Below, piece after piece: positions 13,401-25,571 of a DNA stretch of 64,000 nt. The translations under genes were made by a program, and so were the position numbers. The notes below the pieces were generated by a model. The model was not told the DNA's origin. It ran no database searches and saw nothing but the letters and a program-made list of their open reading frames with translations. Positions within the stretch are counted from its first letter, which is position 1; each line of letters opens with the position of its first letter. Origin of the DNA: Sinotaia quadrata. Taxonomy: Eukaryota; Mollusca; Gastropoda; Architaenioglossa; Viviparidae. The stretch is from positions 49,868,664-49,932,663 of the forward strand of contig CM054177.1 of the NCBI GenBank assembly GCA_028829895.1, given 5' to 3'.

Positions 13401-16400
13401 TTTCAAATTAACTGCATATTACTTTAAACATTTATTTAATTGTATAAAAAGCAATCTACATGACTTCCTGACTCATAGTCAACTGTTATTTTTATTATAT
13501 TTTTAATAAGTAGGTAAGTTAGTTTTAGCCAAATTTCTCGGGGAGCTAGAGTTTGGAATTATGTCACTGAAAGGATTAATCTTTGAAAAATTTAACAGAA
13601 ACTATGCTAAATGAACCTTTAGTTGACAAGCACATTAACAATTTTTTAATGCTTTAATTTCTTTTACTAAATGTTTATATATTGGGGCCTCAGAAAATCC
13701 CCCAAACCAGTTCAAGACAGAAATAATTATTAAGCATTCAACAGTTTTAACACAGTAGTTCAAATATTAATCTAAGGTCAGAATTAAAAAAAAATTACTT
13801 CCCTTACCTGAGAACAGTAGCATTTGCTAAGTATGCTTGATGTGTGTGTACATGATTTTCTAAGCGAGCAGCATCATAAGACAAATCTTTTATTTCCGCT
13901 GAAAAACATGATACATAAGAGTAAGCTAAGTGATTATATTGGATGCGTTTTTGTTTCTCAGAAATTTATCACTCTTAATTTATACTTTACCACAAAAGCC
14001 CACCTGCTTTAAAAAAACAAAAAAAGTAACCACAAAATTACCACCCCTTACTGAAAAATTCAAACTTCAGCAGACTGAATTCTTATTTTTGAGGACATTC
14101 TTAAAAATGAGCAGGACATAAAAAATTTGAAATTTAGAGAAATTAAAAAATATTCAAATAAATTAATGGACAATAAAAGTTTGTATAATTTTAAGTTGAA
14201 AATTGCTTAAAAAATGAAAAAAACCAAATAAATATTGAACGATGAATGTAAGAAATATTTTTGTTGAGCTGTATATACTGGTGTCTTGTCCAAGTACATT
14301 TGTTAGAGCCATAATTTTTTTAAATTGTGGGTACTGTAAGTGTACATACATGTGCAGGTTGCATAGTTTCCACTTATTCAGTTATTGCATTCATATATGA
14401 TTTTGAGTCTTGTAGGTAGTACAGGGTCATGTCCAACTAAATGACAGACAAGTGTCCGCCTACTTGTAATTAAATATCAAAATGTGAAAACTTTTGAAAA
14501 GAAATTTTTTGAAATATAACACACAGAATGAAACGGCAATTATTGCCAATAAAATATACTTTATCATAAAGTGATGAAATTTTACAAATTTAATATGATG
14601 AACATTGCAACAATGTCTTTTGTAACTCGAGTTGGAAGTTCAGTGAATTAGTAGAATTCTCAACATATTCTTTGATTTAGACCTCTCAGTTTAAAAAATA
14701 ATAATATTAAATGAACATATATCAATATTCAAAATCCCATAATGCAATAAAACAATCTCCCCAAATACTTGGATCTTGCAGGATGCTCACATTTTCAAAT
14801 CTGAAAACACTGCCTGTTTGAAGGATATAGATACAGTTTACTGACTTTGGAGTATTTTAACAAAGTGCAATAAAAAATTCATTATGATTAGAAATAACAG
14901 AATACATTATCTTACCCTAGAGTCAAATAAACCAGATGGTCCAAAGTTCGAAATCCATGGTAGTCATTAAACAATCTTAAGAGATATTAAATTGCCCTAC
15001 TATATTTCCTGATACATTTGGACGAGATCCCGAATTACCATTCTCACCATAAACATGCAAATAATTCCTCACACAGTGTTTTATTTTTCTATTTGTTTTT
15101 ATGAACTCTCGTTGGAGAAAAGTATTAGCATTTATCTAAGAAGTTGATGTTGAATACTTTTCCATATCAATTTTTAAGTAAACAGTCCACTCCTCAAATT
15201 GCACAAAAACTTCTGATCCAGTGAACAATATATATTCAAAATGGTTATAAACTGTAAGAAACCTGTTACAGAATTAAAAGGGGGCATTTAAAGCTGAGTG
15301 CACCAAACAGGAATTCCCTTGATTCTGTCTCAATATACCACCTGCATTTGCTCAAGATTACATATTTATATTTGCTCAATAATTTTATTAAGAAACAGCT
15401 AATTCCTGTTGTTAACTAAAACATAATGAATAATCTCAATACTTACATAATTATGATTAAGTCAGAGAAACAATTTTTAAAAACCCAATCCATTCCTGGA
15501 ATAAGTTCTATTTTTGGAAATAAAGATGAGTTTGAAAAAATATATTTAGTCTAAAGTATATAATTGCATAGTCAATCAATGCAGAACTTAAGACTGTATA
15601 GAATTTGGAAACAACTCTTATCAGGCTAAATACATAATAGTCCAAGATTTTTTTTACACAGTACCAGATCTAGATTAACAAGAAACCACAAGTAAAATAA
15701 GAAAAGGAATAATAGACTGCCCCAACAACCCAAACAAAGCAAGGATAAATATTTATATATAAATTACTTTTATACATTTACATATGTTTATTGTAGTGCT
15801 CTTTCATTATTTGATTTTCCTATTTAGTAAATAAATTCTTTGGTCTAAATGAATTTGTATTAGTACTAATATCAAATAGTATATGCCATTTTCTTCTTTT
15901 GCCAGTTTCTCCACAAATAAGTACACTTCTGAGTGCTCTATTAAAAATTTTAACTGAATACTTTCATCTGCCCAAACTTAAGTAAAAATCTTTTATTCTT
16001 TTCAACTTTCTATAAATATTAATTGCTACATTTTCAATTTTACCTTTGCTGTTAATATGCCACAATATTTTTGAAAAAATCTGACTGATAAAGAGTGATG
16101 GTTGAACCATTTCTGGACTACCTTCGGAACAGGGTCAGGTCAACACAACAAGCACATTTCTTTGTTAACAGCCTGGTATGAGTGATCTGATAGTACTAAC
16201 AAGCTGGCCTAGACACAGAATGGTATATTTGGCCCATTTAAACAGACTGGCCTAGATTCAGAGTGATGTAATTGGCCAGTGCTAACAAGCTGGCCTAGAC
16301 TTACAGTGATCTGTATAGTCTCTCGGTCCCTCATTTGAGACTCACCTTTATGAAGACAATCTCTGTATATTCCAAGTGCCAGGTTCCACAGCTGTAGCAC

Positions 16401-19400
16401 ACTGACCAGGTTTAGTTGCCCTCCTTCGTATACATTGTCTACTTGGCGCTGAAATTAAAATGGCATATTTCAAAGCAAATAATGGGCAGTTAAAAAGGTG
16501 TGTAATGCCAATCCAAAGGGTAAAAAATTAAGTCATTCACTTATGTGGATTTGATTGGAAACCAAGATATGCAATATTTCTTGATAGACTCTGAATATAA
16601 TTGGAGAACAACGAAAATAATTCGTACAACTCTATGTCAAATGAAGATATTTTAAGCATGCCCTTCAGGATAAATTCTAAAGAATACTGAAACAATATCT
16701 GTCTAATTCAATCCAATCTCAAGTTATAATGACCAATCATCATTCAAGAACCCAAAGTACCTACCCTCTGTAACTCTTGCTCACAGTTTATGAGCATAAG
16801 GTGTGGCACACTAATCTGAATATTAGCACAATCAATTGTATATCGCTGTAATGTTTTGTCCACAACAGAAGCAACAATTTCCTTCTGATCAATACTTTGC
16901 TGGATGTAGTTTTCTACAGATTTCCACATTCCACGCACCTGCACAATGTTTTAAATGAAATTACTCAACAGCTTTAATAAAATGTATAAATTGTAACTTT
17001 AATAAAATCAATAAATTATATATTACATATTGTAATAAGATAAGAAGTTTGTTTTCTATTTCTTAATATATAATATCTTATTGATTATTAATTTGGCAAA
17101 AGGCAGTCATTCTGTACATGTTTGTGCATGGAAGATCCAACAGCGCACAACACTGTAGTGTTTAAAATAACAAGGGGGGTTAGTATACATAATATAAAGG
17201 ATAAAAGTTATGTGTATGTGCAAAGTGTTACTCACTGCTATTTTTACTGCAATATTTAAGTTATTACCACACAAAAATTAGCAAATGAGGAATGAAAAGT
17301 TAGAAAAGATAACTCCAAATAAAAACAGTTTTGGTGTATGGACTTATTTTCATTTTTTATTTGCTGCTAATCCCAACCCTAACTTTTCTCCAGACCCACC
17401 TCCCCGCCCCCAATCCTAACCTATCTCTATAAAAACCTAACCTTTCTCTAAAATAAAACATTACAGCTGTGTACAAGCGGTTGGGTCTTTCGTACACAAC
17501 CATTTGTATGGAGACAGTCCCTTGGTAAAATCTCTCTCTATATAAAAGAAATATATATATTAAAATATATATCTGTTATTGTGTTAAATGAGTTGATTTT
17601 ATAGGAGAGTAATTTTTTAAAACAAAATAATTTTATAGTACTTGCTGCACTCTTAGAGCACGTTTAGCAGAATGTGAGTCCAGATCGAACGTGTGACACT
17701 GCCTGGCTGCAGGGACTGGGCTAAAATAAAATATATTAAACTAATAGAATTATTAATATTTATAAGCAATTAAAACAGCAGAAGATGAACAAAGAAATTT
17801 TATTTGACAATAAACAAGAAACTACAGACCACAAGCAATATCTACTTTGCTTTATGATGGAAAATATGCAAGCTACACTCCTACAACTCTGAAGTTCCAA
17901 ACTAATAGCAAAATCTTTTGTTAACTATTTATGTTCCAATATTTTCAAAAGGCTTTGACAAAGAAATGAGCTTTTTTTCTCCTGAATAATATTTTGTAAA
18001 AAGTGGTGTATCTAATTTACTAAAAGTGATGTTAAATAACTATCAGATATTTAGAATCATGAAAACACTGCTTTATTGGCAGCTGTATTCTTTGTAAGTA
18101 TAATTTTAGTAGCAGTAGGCAGTCCCGATGCCACTGCTTTATGGGCAAAAGCTCACAAACAAGTGCAAATTTGCTAAAATTTACCGTAGAGCGCTTGTCT
18201 TCACATACCTCAACCATCCCTTGAAAATAAACATCGATGTTTCTGGGGTGAAAGTACGGGCTGTGATGAAGTGGGTGCCAAGTTTGTTTTTAAATGTGGC
18301 TTAACCAATGGAAGAACCTAGATAGCTGATGACTAGAGAGCCTTACAGGATGATTTTTCTATTTATAAAAACATGTACTGTAATTAATAAAATATTTGAA
18401 CCTGTAATGTGCATATTCATTAAATAAATATCACAGAATTGAATTATGTTTTAGTACAGGTACATTGTCATAATATTAAATATCATGTCATTATTGTGTA
18501 TTTAATTAATGTAGATATGAGTAGAGTTTAGCAATAAGGTTTTCACACATTTTTCAATGCTTTAATACTTGTCACAAAACTTTCAAAATATAAAGATATG
18601 TTTTACTTATTATTTTGTTAAAATTAATAATAGTATATATATCAAATATCTTTTTATATCTATGACTTATGCATATACAATACCAAGCATAGTTATTTTG
18701 TTAAAATTAATAATAGTATATGTGTCAAGTATGTTTTATATTTATGATTTATGCATATAGATGAAAAATGTAAATTAATATAGGATCAAATGCAAATTAT
18801 CTTAATATATTGAGAATAGTTTGCTGATCGTTTGCTTGTTTAAATTTTCTGTATTAAACTTCGTTAATGCTTTTTTTTGTTAAAATTTTCTGAAATGGTC
18901 ATTTACAACCTCCAATAATTTCCACTTTTTCTTTGCAGTGCCATGGCAAATGATTTAATAATATGCATTTTAGATGAACTTTATTCATCAGTTGCATATA
19001 TATGCTATGATGCCATGAATGTTCCTGTTTGTTGCATTTTGCAAACAATTTTATGAAAACAAAAGCCTGATTTCCTTTGCAATTTATAATAAACTGAAAA
19101 GTCAATTTTGCATTATGTCTTTTTTCTTGGTGTATGTGGCATTGTTTTATAGAATTAGAATAGGACTGTTTTTCAGCGTGGTTTATATTTCATTTGTAAT
19201 GAACTTGGAAAATCACATTCATTATGTAAAAAAAAAGTTGACCATAAATGATACTAAATTAATGATATTTCAAAAAAGATTATAGCTATCATCATATTCT
19301 TTTTACACCAACTTATATCATCTGAACACAAATTTTGAGCATAAAAGATATGTACAATATGAACTAGAAAAAAATGAGTGGGACCACCTAGTAGCAGGGA

Positions 19401-20700
19401 GAAAGCAGACTAAATCTTAATACTGCTGGCACCCGAGCAGATGAAGAGGAATAGTGTTTGGCTACTGAATTATCTTGAACCTGAATGGAAGTAAAACCAT
19501 ATTTATCTACTTATTACTGTACTTACAATGTGCATCTACAAGAAGAGAAATAAGACACTCTTGCAGTGAAGTTTGGGCCAGCCATGAAAAACAAGTAAAT
19601 TTTCGAAAAGGCAATACTGGAGTCAATGAGATAATTCTGTTCTATTTGATTGGACAGGCAATACTGGAGTCAAAGATTCATGTTCTATCTGATAGGACAG
19701 GCTACTAAAAATGATTTTTTTTGCATTCTGTATAGACTTACAAACATTAAAATGCTTCTGTTCATCAATTAAAAGCAGTAAATTCAAAATATGATCTAAA
19801 ACATTAAGTCTCATTTAAGTTATTTTTATCCAAAACATTTGCTATAAGAGAAGCTCTCCAAATAATTCCAATAATGAAAATACAGTAGCAGATGTTATGA
19901 CCTTCCATTGCAAATTATTGTGTCCAGTGTACTTCTTAAACTATCCATTGCTTGTAATTAAAATGATTTTGTTTAAAAAAAGAATTGTCTGTATATGAAT
20001 TTTTATGAACCACTTCTGTTTACTTTAAATGCAAAGAAGCTTGACAGCTTTAGCACAAACTGATATGAAAATCGTGATGGAGTAAAAAAATATTAAGAAT
20101 AAACAAACCTTCCACGAACTGTGCCTTTTTGAGCAGCACATTGAACTTCTGCCCTCCTTGACCGCTCCAAATCTCGAATATCTTTTAAAAGTCTACGTAG
20201 TTCCTTGGTTAGTTCACTGCCCATAGCCAACAAAAACATAATCATTATCAATGTAGAGCTCAAAATGACTAGAAATGTGTGAAACCTCTCTGGGCAACCT
20301 TAACTCGTTATGATTATTATTTATTAATTAACAATACATAACTAATTACAAGTGATCGAGAATCTTAATTTATAGTTATTAATAATTCTCTCACAAGACA
20401 AACACATCTCTTTCGCTTGGCGGATTATAAGGGTTAAAACTCTACTCTTTATATGATAACCAAAGGAGAAGATAAATCCGTATTTTAATCTATATTTAGT
20501 GAGGCCCCCCCCCCCAACTATCTCTCCAACAAATGGTTATCAATATATGTTAAGAAGGTTAATAAATTTATTAAATCAACAATCAAATATACAACATATG
20601 AATATAAAAGAGCGCTGACATTTACATCACTTCACAACAGTTTGATTAATGCTAGACAATCGTTCAGTTTATCCTAGTATAGACATCAGCAGTCACATTA

Positions 20701-20772
<72 letters not shown>

Positions 20773-23700
20773 AAATTCAAAGACAAAAACATCATAGAAA
20801 CAAGAGTGGAGTTTCAGAGATAATTACAGTCAACGTACATAACCTTTTCAATGATGGCGGCTGTCACTAGTGCATGTTCATAATCAAATAGTTTGCAACA
20901 AGTGACTGTCTTTCTTATTTGGTGACGGTCCAACGTACCTCTTCTAGGCATGTTGCACAACTGTTCCAGAATCTTTGATGTGCTCACAAAGCACACCATG
21001 GAGAACTGCCCAGAACTTCAAATGTACTATCAAAGCACATCACATGGAATGTAATGTCAGAATAGGGTATCACAGTAGTCCTTGCTCCTTCACACCTGCA
21101 TAGAGAGATAGTGCTCCTTTCACACTTAAGTTTAAGTGTAGATAATTTTAACTTTTGAATCTGTGAGTCTTAATTATATAAAGTGGATACACTTACTCTG
21201 CATAACTTTGCCACTGTTGCTTGGATGAAATAGTGACCTGCAATGTGTCAATAAACTGTTTACGATGTCGGATTGCTGTACAGTGTACCATGTTCTCTAA
21301 AGCTGGCCCTAAGTCTTTGTTTTGTGATGTCAGAATAGGGTATCGCAATAGTCCTTGCTCCTTCACACCTGCATAGAGAGATAAGTGCTCCTTTCAGATT
21401 TAAGTTTAAGTGTAGATAACATTTACTTAACTATTTAACAGTCCAGTTAATTTAGATATTAAACAATTTAAGAAGGTATTACATAAAGCCGGACATGACT
21501 CCAAAATGTTGGGCCAGTTAACTTTAATAAAAAATTGTAATTATAAGAAAATTAAAGTAAATTACTAAATATCTACCAATAACTGATAAATAATATATGA
21601 CATGGTAGGAGTTATTAGAAAAGTAAAGAATATTACTAAACATTTATTAATAACAACATTTTATTTATGAAATAACGAGTTACATTTACAAGAGAAAAGT
21701 AAATTACTAAATATTTACCAATAATAACATTCTATTTATGAAATGATAGAAATTGTGCAAACATAGGTAAAAAAATTTTTTATTGCATATTGTGCCAATT
21801 TTCAGGTTGTTGGTAAGACATTACCGTGCAACCTCAGCTGGCAAATGATTACCCCCCCCCAAAAAAAAAAAAAAAAAAAAAAAGAGTAAAAAATAAAAAA
21901 GGTCTGTTCCACATGAGAGTTTTGCCTTAGGTCATTATTGACATATTGTGAATCCGTGAGAATTGGTACTGTTTACCGTTGACATATGGCTTTATAATCA
22001 AACAAGCAAACTGTGAGATTGGTGACACTCTTTTATGTTGCTTACTTTTGGTATAGTAACCCAATGGCAATAAAAAGCCTCCACTGACAAAAAGAAATGG
22101 AGTAAACTTGCAAATGATAAACAAAGGCAGACAACATGCAATAAATACCGACAGTGACTTTGAATTATGTGTTAAAATGTAAGACTGAAAAATTATCTGA
22201 ATGTTGTTTCATGGAATACTGGCGTCAAATAATCTTCTCATTGTGTTTGTATATATGTTATTTCATTGTTGATTTAATAAATTTATTGTTAAATTTATTA
22301 ACCTTCTTACAAATATTATTAAACTATATGTTGGAGTGACAAAATGGTAAATTTTTCGGAACTTAGTAGTTGTCCACTATCATCAAATAGAGGCTGGTTA
22401 TACCTAATTTGAATGATATAACATAGTGGAGAGAATGCATTCTGTTGCCATATACCATGTTCCTCTGCACAATGCAAGTAATGGCAGCAATTACGAATCT
22501 AACTGTTGTGTTCTCAGCGACTTCATCTTAGGAACTTTGCAAACAAACTGAAAACTGGCAAATAAATCACAAAGAAATAAATGCCCACAGTAGTGAAAAA
22601 TATGTTCAGAAATAAAAAGATTAAAACAGTAATGCTGTTATCTTACTAACCATTTTCTGTCTTTATGACACAAAGGAGCACATAAGTTGAGAAAGCAAAG
22701 ATCAACTGATAAAATTTATCTCCACCAGGAGACAGGAACAGTGATGTATTAATGCGGGGAAGCCGAGCACCAGCTTCTTCCTGAAATTTAAGAAGAAAAG
22801 GCTTCACAATTTGTATTTCATAAAATAAACTTAACAAAACTCACACAATTCACAAATTCAAATTTATACATTTGAAACTAAAGTCCACTGCAAAGGAATA
22901 ACAAAATAAATTTAAAATGATTGTATGAAATATAATAATTTATTAATGTATAATACTATTACTAGAAATATGTTTTTACCTTCTGAATGTTTTGTAACCA
23001 TATACAGCTTATTCTACGAAAAGCCTGTTCAGTTTTTTTGTCATCAACAGGCCAACAATCCCTGTAAATAAACATCAGACTATTATTATCTTTAGGCACT
23101 ACTCAAACAACATTACTCTTTCATTTTGTCAGCAACACAGCACTCCTTATAAATAAATAACAGACTATTACTACTGCATCATTCAATTAATAACATAATG
23201 TTTCATTTTGTCACCAACTGACCAACAATCTCTGTAAGTAGCAGGCTATTACTATATTACAAAACCTCTCAAATTAACATATTTTACTATAATTTATACT
23301 TTCCTTATCATCAATTACTTGAACAATTCTCTCTTACAACATTGAAACTATTATCTAAAATGTTCAAGACCAGAAAGAATATAATAATCTGAAAAACACA
23401 GAAATAATATAACTTGATAAAGAAGTACCTAAATTCCTGTCGACACATAACTGGATTCAATCGTTCAAAGAGAAAGTATAATACAGCTTCAGCTCCAGCC
23501 TTGTTAGGCAAGTTAAACATGTCTCTGAAAAAAACCCCACTAAAATTAATTATTTTTATTATCAAGAACAGTTCTTCAATTTGAAATTTAAAAAAAACAA
23601 CCGTCATAAAAAAAACAAACTATTATTGTGATAGTATGATAAAAATTTAAAATACCTTTACTACAGTAAATGAGCTATAAATAAACATTTGAAAAGAGTT

Positions 23701-25571
23701 GGTTCATTGATTAGTAATATTGAATTTAGTTACAATCAACTGCATGCATATGGTCAGTACATAAAATGATTATAAAGACAAACTTGTAAAAGGTCGAAAA
23801 TAAGAAAACTTTATCAACATTAAACATTTACATTAATAAACTTGTACCTTTAGATTAACAAACCATCAAGAACTGAAGTTTGTAGCTCACTAAGCAGTAT
23901 GAATCTAAGAAGAGTGAGTGAAGTACACAAAGGTGTTAAAATATTAATTTGTAAATACAAATTACTATGTAGTACTAGTAGTATTATAGTTACTTTGATG
24001 AACAATTTTGTGTATTTGTTCATGAAATCTCAAGTTTTTGTTTCCTATTAATTTCTTTAACCTCATTTAATTTTCTGTACTTAATTTCAGAATTGTTCAT
24101 AAAATATGAAAAGAAATTCTTTAAACAGAAAAGAAAGAAAAAAATGTGTATGGTGTCAGATGTTATGGACCCTTTTCACCTTTCTTTTAATATATTCCTC
24201 CTTCATGGACAGCCTCCACTAGAATGAAAAAATATGCTGTAAGCAAGTTGCAAAGTCTAACTTTAGTAGTAGAGTATATTGAATTGTGTAAGGTATTATA
24301 CAACCACCCCAAGTTATGTTCTCTCCCCTAAATTTATGATAATTTTATTTCAAGCAAAATAGTCTCTATAACTTCCCAATTTATTTCCATAATTCTCATT
24401 TGATACAGAGTATTCCATCATTTTCAAATAAATTTTTGTCTTTATTTCTGTAATGAATGTATATTCTCAATTTCAAATTCAATACGATATAATGAACTCA
24501 ATGATGTAAACATCAAGTCTAGAAACAGCTGCAGTACATTTCTTATTTAGTTTAAATGAAAAAAATAATATTTAATTCTGACACAGCAAACTGGTTTGAC
24601 TCAAAGCACACCTGAATGATAATAAATGTATAAAGATGGTGATTGCCATTTTTAGCAGGCATGAAAATGATGAAGTACTGGGATTTGATACTCCTATTAA
24701 ACTAAAGCTTTGACTGTTTTGAACATATAATTTGATTACTATTGCAGCAGGGAAAATAGAATTTTGAACATGATTTTGTTATGTCAAAAGACGAATTAAG
24801 AGACTAACTTTTAACTTATTCTATCAGTGTACATGGTTGTGATTTGGGCTTTTATCTCTCACACTAGTCACTAGTCACAGGTCCTGAAGGACTGCTGTCA
24901 TTTTTTTTCATGACAATTTTGTTTGCCTTGGCACAGATCTTAAGTTTGTGAAAGTGCCCAAAACTAGAATATTCAATATATGATCGGATGTGATAATTAT
25001 AAAGATTATGATTAATTATTTGTTTACAGGAGTTAAATTTGTTGACAAAAAATGTATTTGTTAATGATTTTTGTACCCATTTGTTCCCCACAGTATTAAT
25101 GAATATCTGTAAAGGCATTAGAAATCGCAGACTTAGGAAGTCAGCTGGCAATAAAATATTATCTCAAGATAAAACGAAAGATTTCACTCATGTCAAAAAT
25201 CTGTTTTTTGTCATTAATATTAAAATTATTAGTTATTACCCCATCTCACTCTAAATTACCTCCCTTATAGTTATAAAAGTGAAGTAATTGTTTATGTTCA
25301 TATGTATTATAATTTGAAGATAAATACTATATATGTAAACTCTATTCAATGTGGGATAAACTTATGCAATAATATTGATTATTTAATATGTATGTACTGT
25401 CGAAATAAAGTCTTACTTATTGAAAGGAATTCTCCATTTCATTTCCATAGCAGCAGCATTTAACCCCAAGAGCTGTAGATTGGTGAAAAAAATTTGCTTG
25501 ATGTCAAGTTCAACACATTTATCTGCATCTTCTTTTAAACTCTTTAGTGGACGCAAATAGCTTGCATCCAT
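1723..25571 (-). CDS. HAUS6: HAUS augmin-like complex subunit 6, 15 exons, 3' end beyond window
   Basis: HAUS6 is a core subunit of augmin, which recruits gamma-tubulin ring complexes to spindle microtubules to make branched microtubules in mitosis. Exons read on the minus strand: 25571-25417, 23524-23429, 23061-22980, 22780-22651, 21368-21197, 20216-20109, 17702-17642, 16938-16765, 16448-16346, 13898-13808, 7492-7414, 6880-6769, 5702-5570, 4462-4285, 1905-1723. All are bounded by AG/GT and every phase joins, giving about 619 codons with no stop. The human protein is about 955 residues, and the last exon here ends in a donor (GTAGAG), so the C-terminus lies left of position 1 or in an exon I missed. 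Identification rests on family-typical stretches: YFLFERLNP, DCWPVDDKK, SLFLSPGGDKF, DCANIQISVP and DNVYEGGQLNLVSVLQL. The start ATG at 25571 is the first in frame. Seen: exons, phases, motifs. Known: augmin role. Inferred: the protein works as in vertebrates. Confidence 0.95.
2448..2646. repeat. 22-bp minisatellite, about 9 copies, in HAUS6 intron
   Basis: Unit CTGATTGTATCTTTACTCCA plus two bases, head to tail; the last copies carry an ATT variant in place of ACT. It lies between HAUS6 exons 14 and 15 and does not include splice-site sequence. Confidence 0.95.
6497..6720. repeat. Dispersed repeat family R2, copy 1
   Basis: Direct copy of a segment at about 19009-19390. Shared blocks: TTGTTGCATTTTGCAA, CAATTTATAATAAACT and GAGCATAAA, then a GAAAAAAATGAGT block. 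Plus-strand reading gives a short peptide tail (FVAFCKQFYE) in both copies, which may be a remnant of a coding element, but the frames differ downstream. The stretch just left (6040-6490) is richer in GC than its surroundings and not matched in copy 2. Confidence 0.7.
7877..9184. mobile_element. DNA transposon-like element with perfect 33-bp terminal inverted repeats
   Basis: Positions 7877-7909 (starting GTGACCTGTCACCACAAAAA) are the exact reverse complement of 9152-9184. The flanks read CATTT on the left and ATTTT on the right, so a 4-bp ATTT target duplication is possible. The element is 1308 bp and sits in the HAUS6 intron between exons 10 and 11. Inside, on the minus strand, is a 73-codon ORF (8663-8442). 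No transposase motif is visible, so it is probably non-autonomous. The superfamily cannot be assigned by eye. Confidence 0.85.
8442..8663 (-). CDS. Hypothetical 73-residue acidic ORF inside the TIR element
   Basis: It starts MRNANMEKRIANLLNSCKES and continues with a predicted helix, then an acidic/serine tail (EDVADGFTSESDTDSESRD) and a short basic end (TTKKTKQTT). Base composition is more GC-rich than the surrounding intron. It could be the decayed N-terminal part of an element-encoded protein or a captured host exon. I recognise no family, and an accidental ORF is possible. Its position between the TIRs suggests it belongs to the element. Confidence 0.35.
   Translation of the reverse strand: MRNANMEKRIANLLNSCKESNILEKESIQIKDLISDYFANEDVADGFTSESDTDSESRDRTTKKTKQTTADDN
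9630..10425. mobile_element. Fold-back element: ~290-bp inverted arms around a ~200-bp loop
   Basis: About 9630-9925 matches the reverse complement of about 10128-10425. Matching pairs include ATAATTATATTG/CAGTATAATTAT, CAGATTAAGTTAATAA/TTATTAACTTAATCTG, GTCACTGGGA/TCCCAGTGAC and AAAACACATCTCAA/TTGAGATGTGTTTT. Arms have diverged by substitutions and small indels. The loop includes a segment (about 9995-10075) that recurs at about 11455-11530. No ORF of note is present. It is most likely a MITE or fold-back transposon in the HAUS6 intron. Confidence 0.8.
11455..11530. repeat. Dispersed fragment matching the loop of the fold-back element
   Basis: It contains GTGAGCATTAAG, then TGCTGTAGATTTTAGCATG and AAAATAATTA, and resembles 9998-10075 in the same orientation. 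It is probably another fragment of the same element family. Confidence 0.6.
12080..12385. repeat. ~60-bp minisatellite, about 5 degenerate copies, in HAUS6 intron
   Basis: Unit core: GACAAGTCTGGTAGAATAGC, then AGTG, TTCAACTCTGAAAGAGAC and CAGTCAGTAAAAAGATGAGA. Copies differ by substitutions and short indels. No splice site is included. Confidence 0.9.
13808..21368 (-). CDS. HAUS6: HAUS6 exons 5-10: coiled-coil middle region
   Basis: Residues about 155 to 390. Exon 5 begins VKEQGLLRYPIL and ends in a helix rich in Q and K (RHRKQFIDTLQ). Exon 6 is highly charged (KELRRLLKDIRDLERSRRAE), typical coiled coil. Exon 7 is short (61 nt) and ends AKRALRVQQ. Exon 8 includes VRGMWKSVENYIQQ and RYTIDCANIQISVP, aligning with the human segment around QYALDGTNVAINIP. 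Exon 9 carries DNVYEGGQLNLVSVLQL, aligning with NVYEAGKLNLLTVIQL. Exon 10 is again coiled-coil (AARLENHVHTHQAYLANA). Exon 6 uses a weak donor, GTTTGT. For exon 7, three nearby AG acceptors exist and only the one at 17702 keeps the frame. Confidence 0.93.
16190..16310. repeat. Short degenerate tandem repeat beside HAUS6 exon 9
   Basis: Three copies of a unit around AACAAGCTGGCCTAGAC, with spacers of about 45 bp. It ends about 35 bases from the exon 9 donor (minus strand, at 16346) and does not include exon sequence. Confidence 0.7.
19009..19390. repeat. Dispersed repeat family R2, copy 2
   Basis: Same orientation as copy 1 at 6497-6720, but with about 140 bp of extra sequence inside (about 19175-19315). 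Shared blocks are listed under copy 1. Confidence 0.7.
20285..21053. repeat. Dispersed repeat family R1, copy B, inverted relative to copy A, with (AC)n
   Basis: Reverse complement of copy A over most of its length. It contains an (AC)n run of about 30 units at 20709-20769 at the place where copy A has unrelated short sequence. Its right edge directly abuts the duplicated piece of HAUS6 exon 5. It lies in the intron between HAUS6 exons 5 and 6, with its left end about 70 bp from exon 6. Confidence 0.85.
21054..21150 (-). pseudogene. Decayed partial duplicate of HAUS6 exon 5 with its acceptor
   Basis: 21054-21150 closely matches 21327-21420. The duplicated segment covers the pyrimidine-rich intron end, the acceptor CTATGCAG and the first ~42 bases of exon 5. 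In the copy the arginine codon CGA has become TGA, so splicing into it would introduce a stop after eight residues. It is downstream of the real exon in transcription order and next to repeat R1 copy B. Confidence 0.85.
21853..21883. repeat. Poly-C/poly-A tract
   Basis: About 10 C followed by about 20 A in the HAUS6 intron between exons 4 and 5. It may be a retroposon tail or simple slippage; no source element is recognisable. Confidence 0.7.
22235..22345. repeat. Dispersed repeat family R1, short fragment C
   Basis: It matches copy A around 665-775: TTGTTGATTTAATAAATTTA, then GTTAAATTTATTAA, CTTCTT and TATGTTGGAGT. Same orientation as copy A. Confidence 0.75.
22651..25571 (-). CDS. HAUS6: HAUS6 exons 1-4: conserved N-terminal domain
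   Basis: These four exons encode residues 1 to about 154, the region covered by the HAUS6 N-terminal family (calponin-homology-like in augmin structures). Exon 1 starts MDASYLRPLKSLKEDADK and continues to FFTNLQLLGLN, matching the family's opening helix. Exon 2 has the conserved DMFNLPNKAGAEAVLYFLFE block. Exon 3 has the CWP motif followed by acidic and lysine residues, then a FRR...C.W.. helix. Exon 4 carries SLFLSPGGDKFYQLIFAFS, the strongest signature of the family. Phases: exon 1 ends phase 2, exon 2 phase 2, exon 3 phase 0, exon 4 phase 1. The exon 4 donor is GTTAGT, weaker than consensus. Intron 1 is about 1.9 kb and holds no other coding exon I can see. Confidence 0.95.

Noticed and set aside
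17340..17460. Telomere-like CCTAACC motifs
   Set aside because: Only a few scattered, irregular copies; not an interstitial telomeric array.
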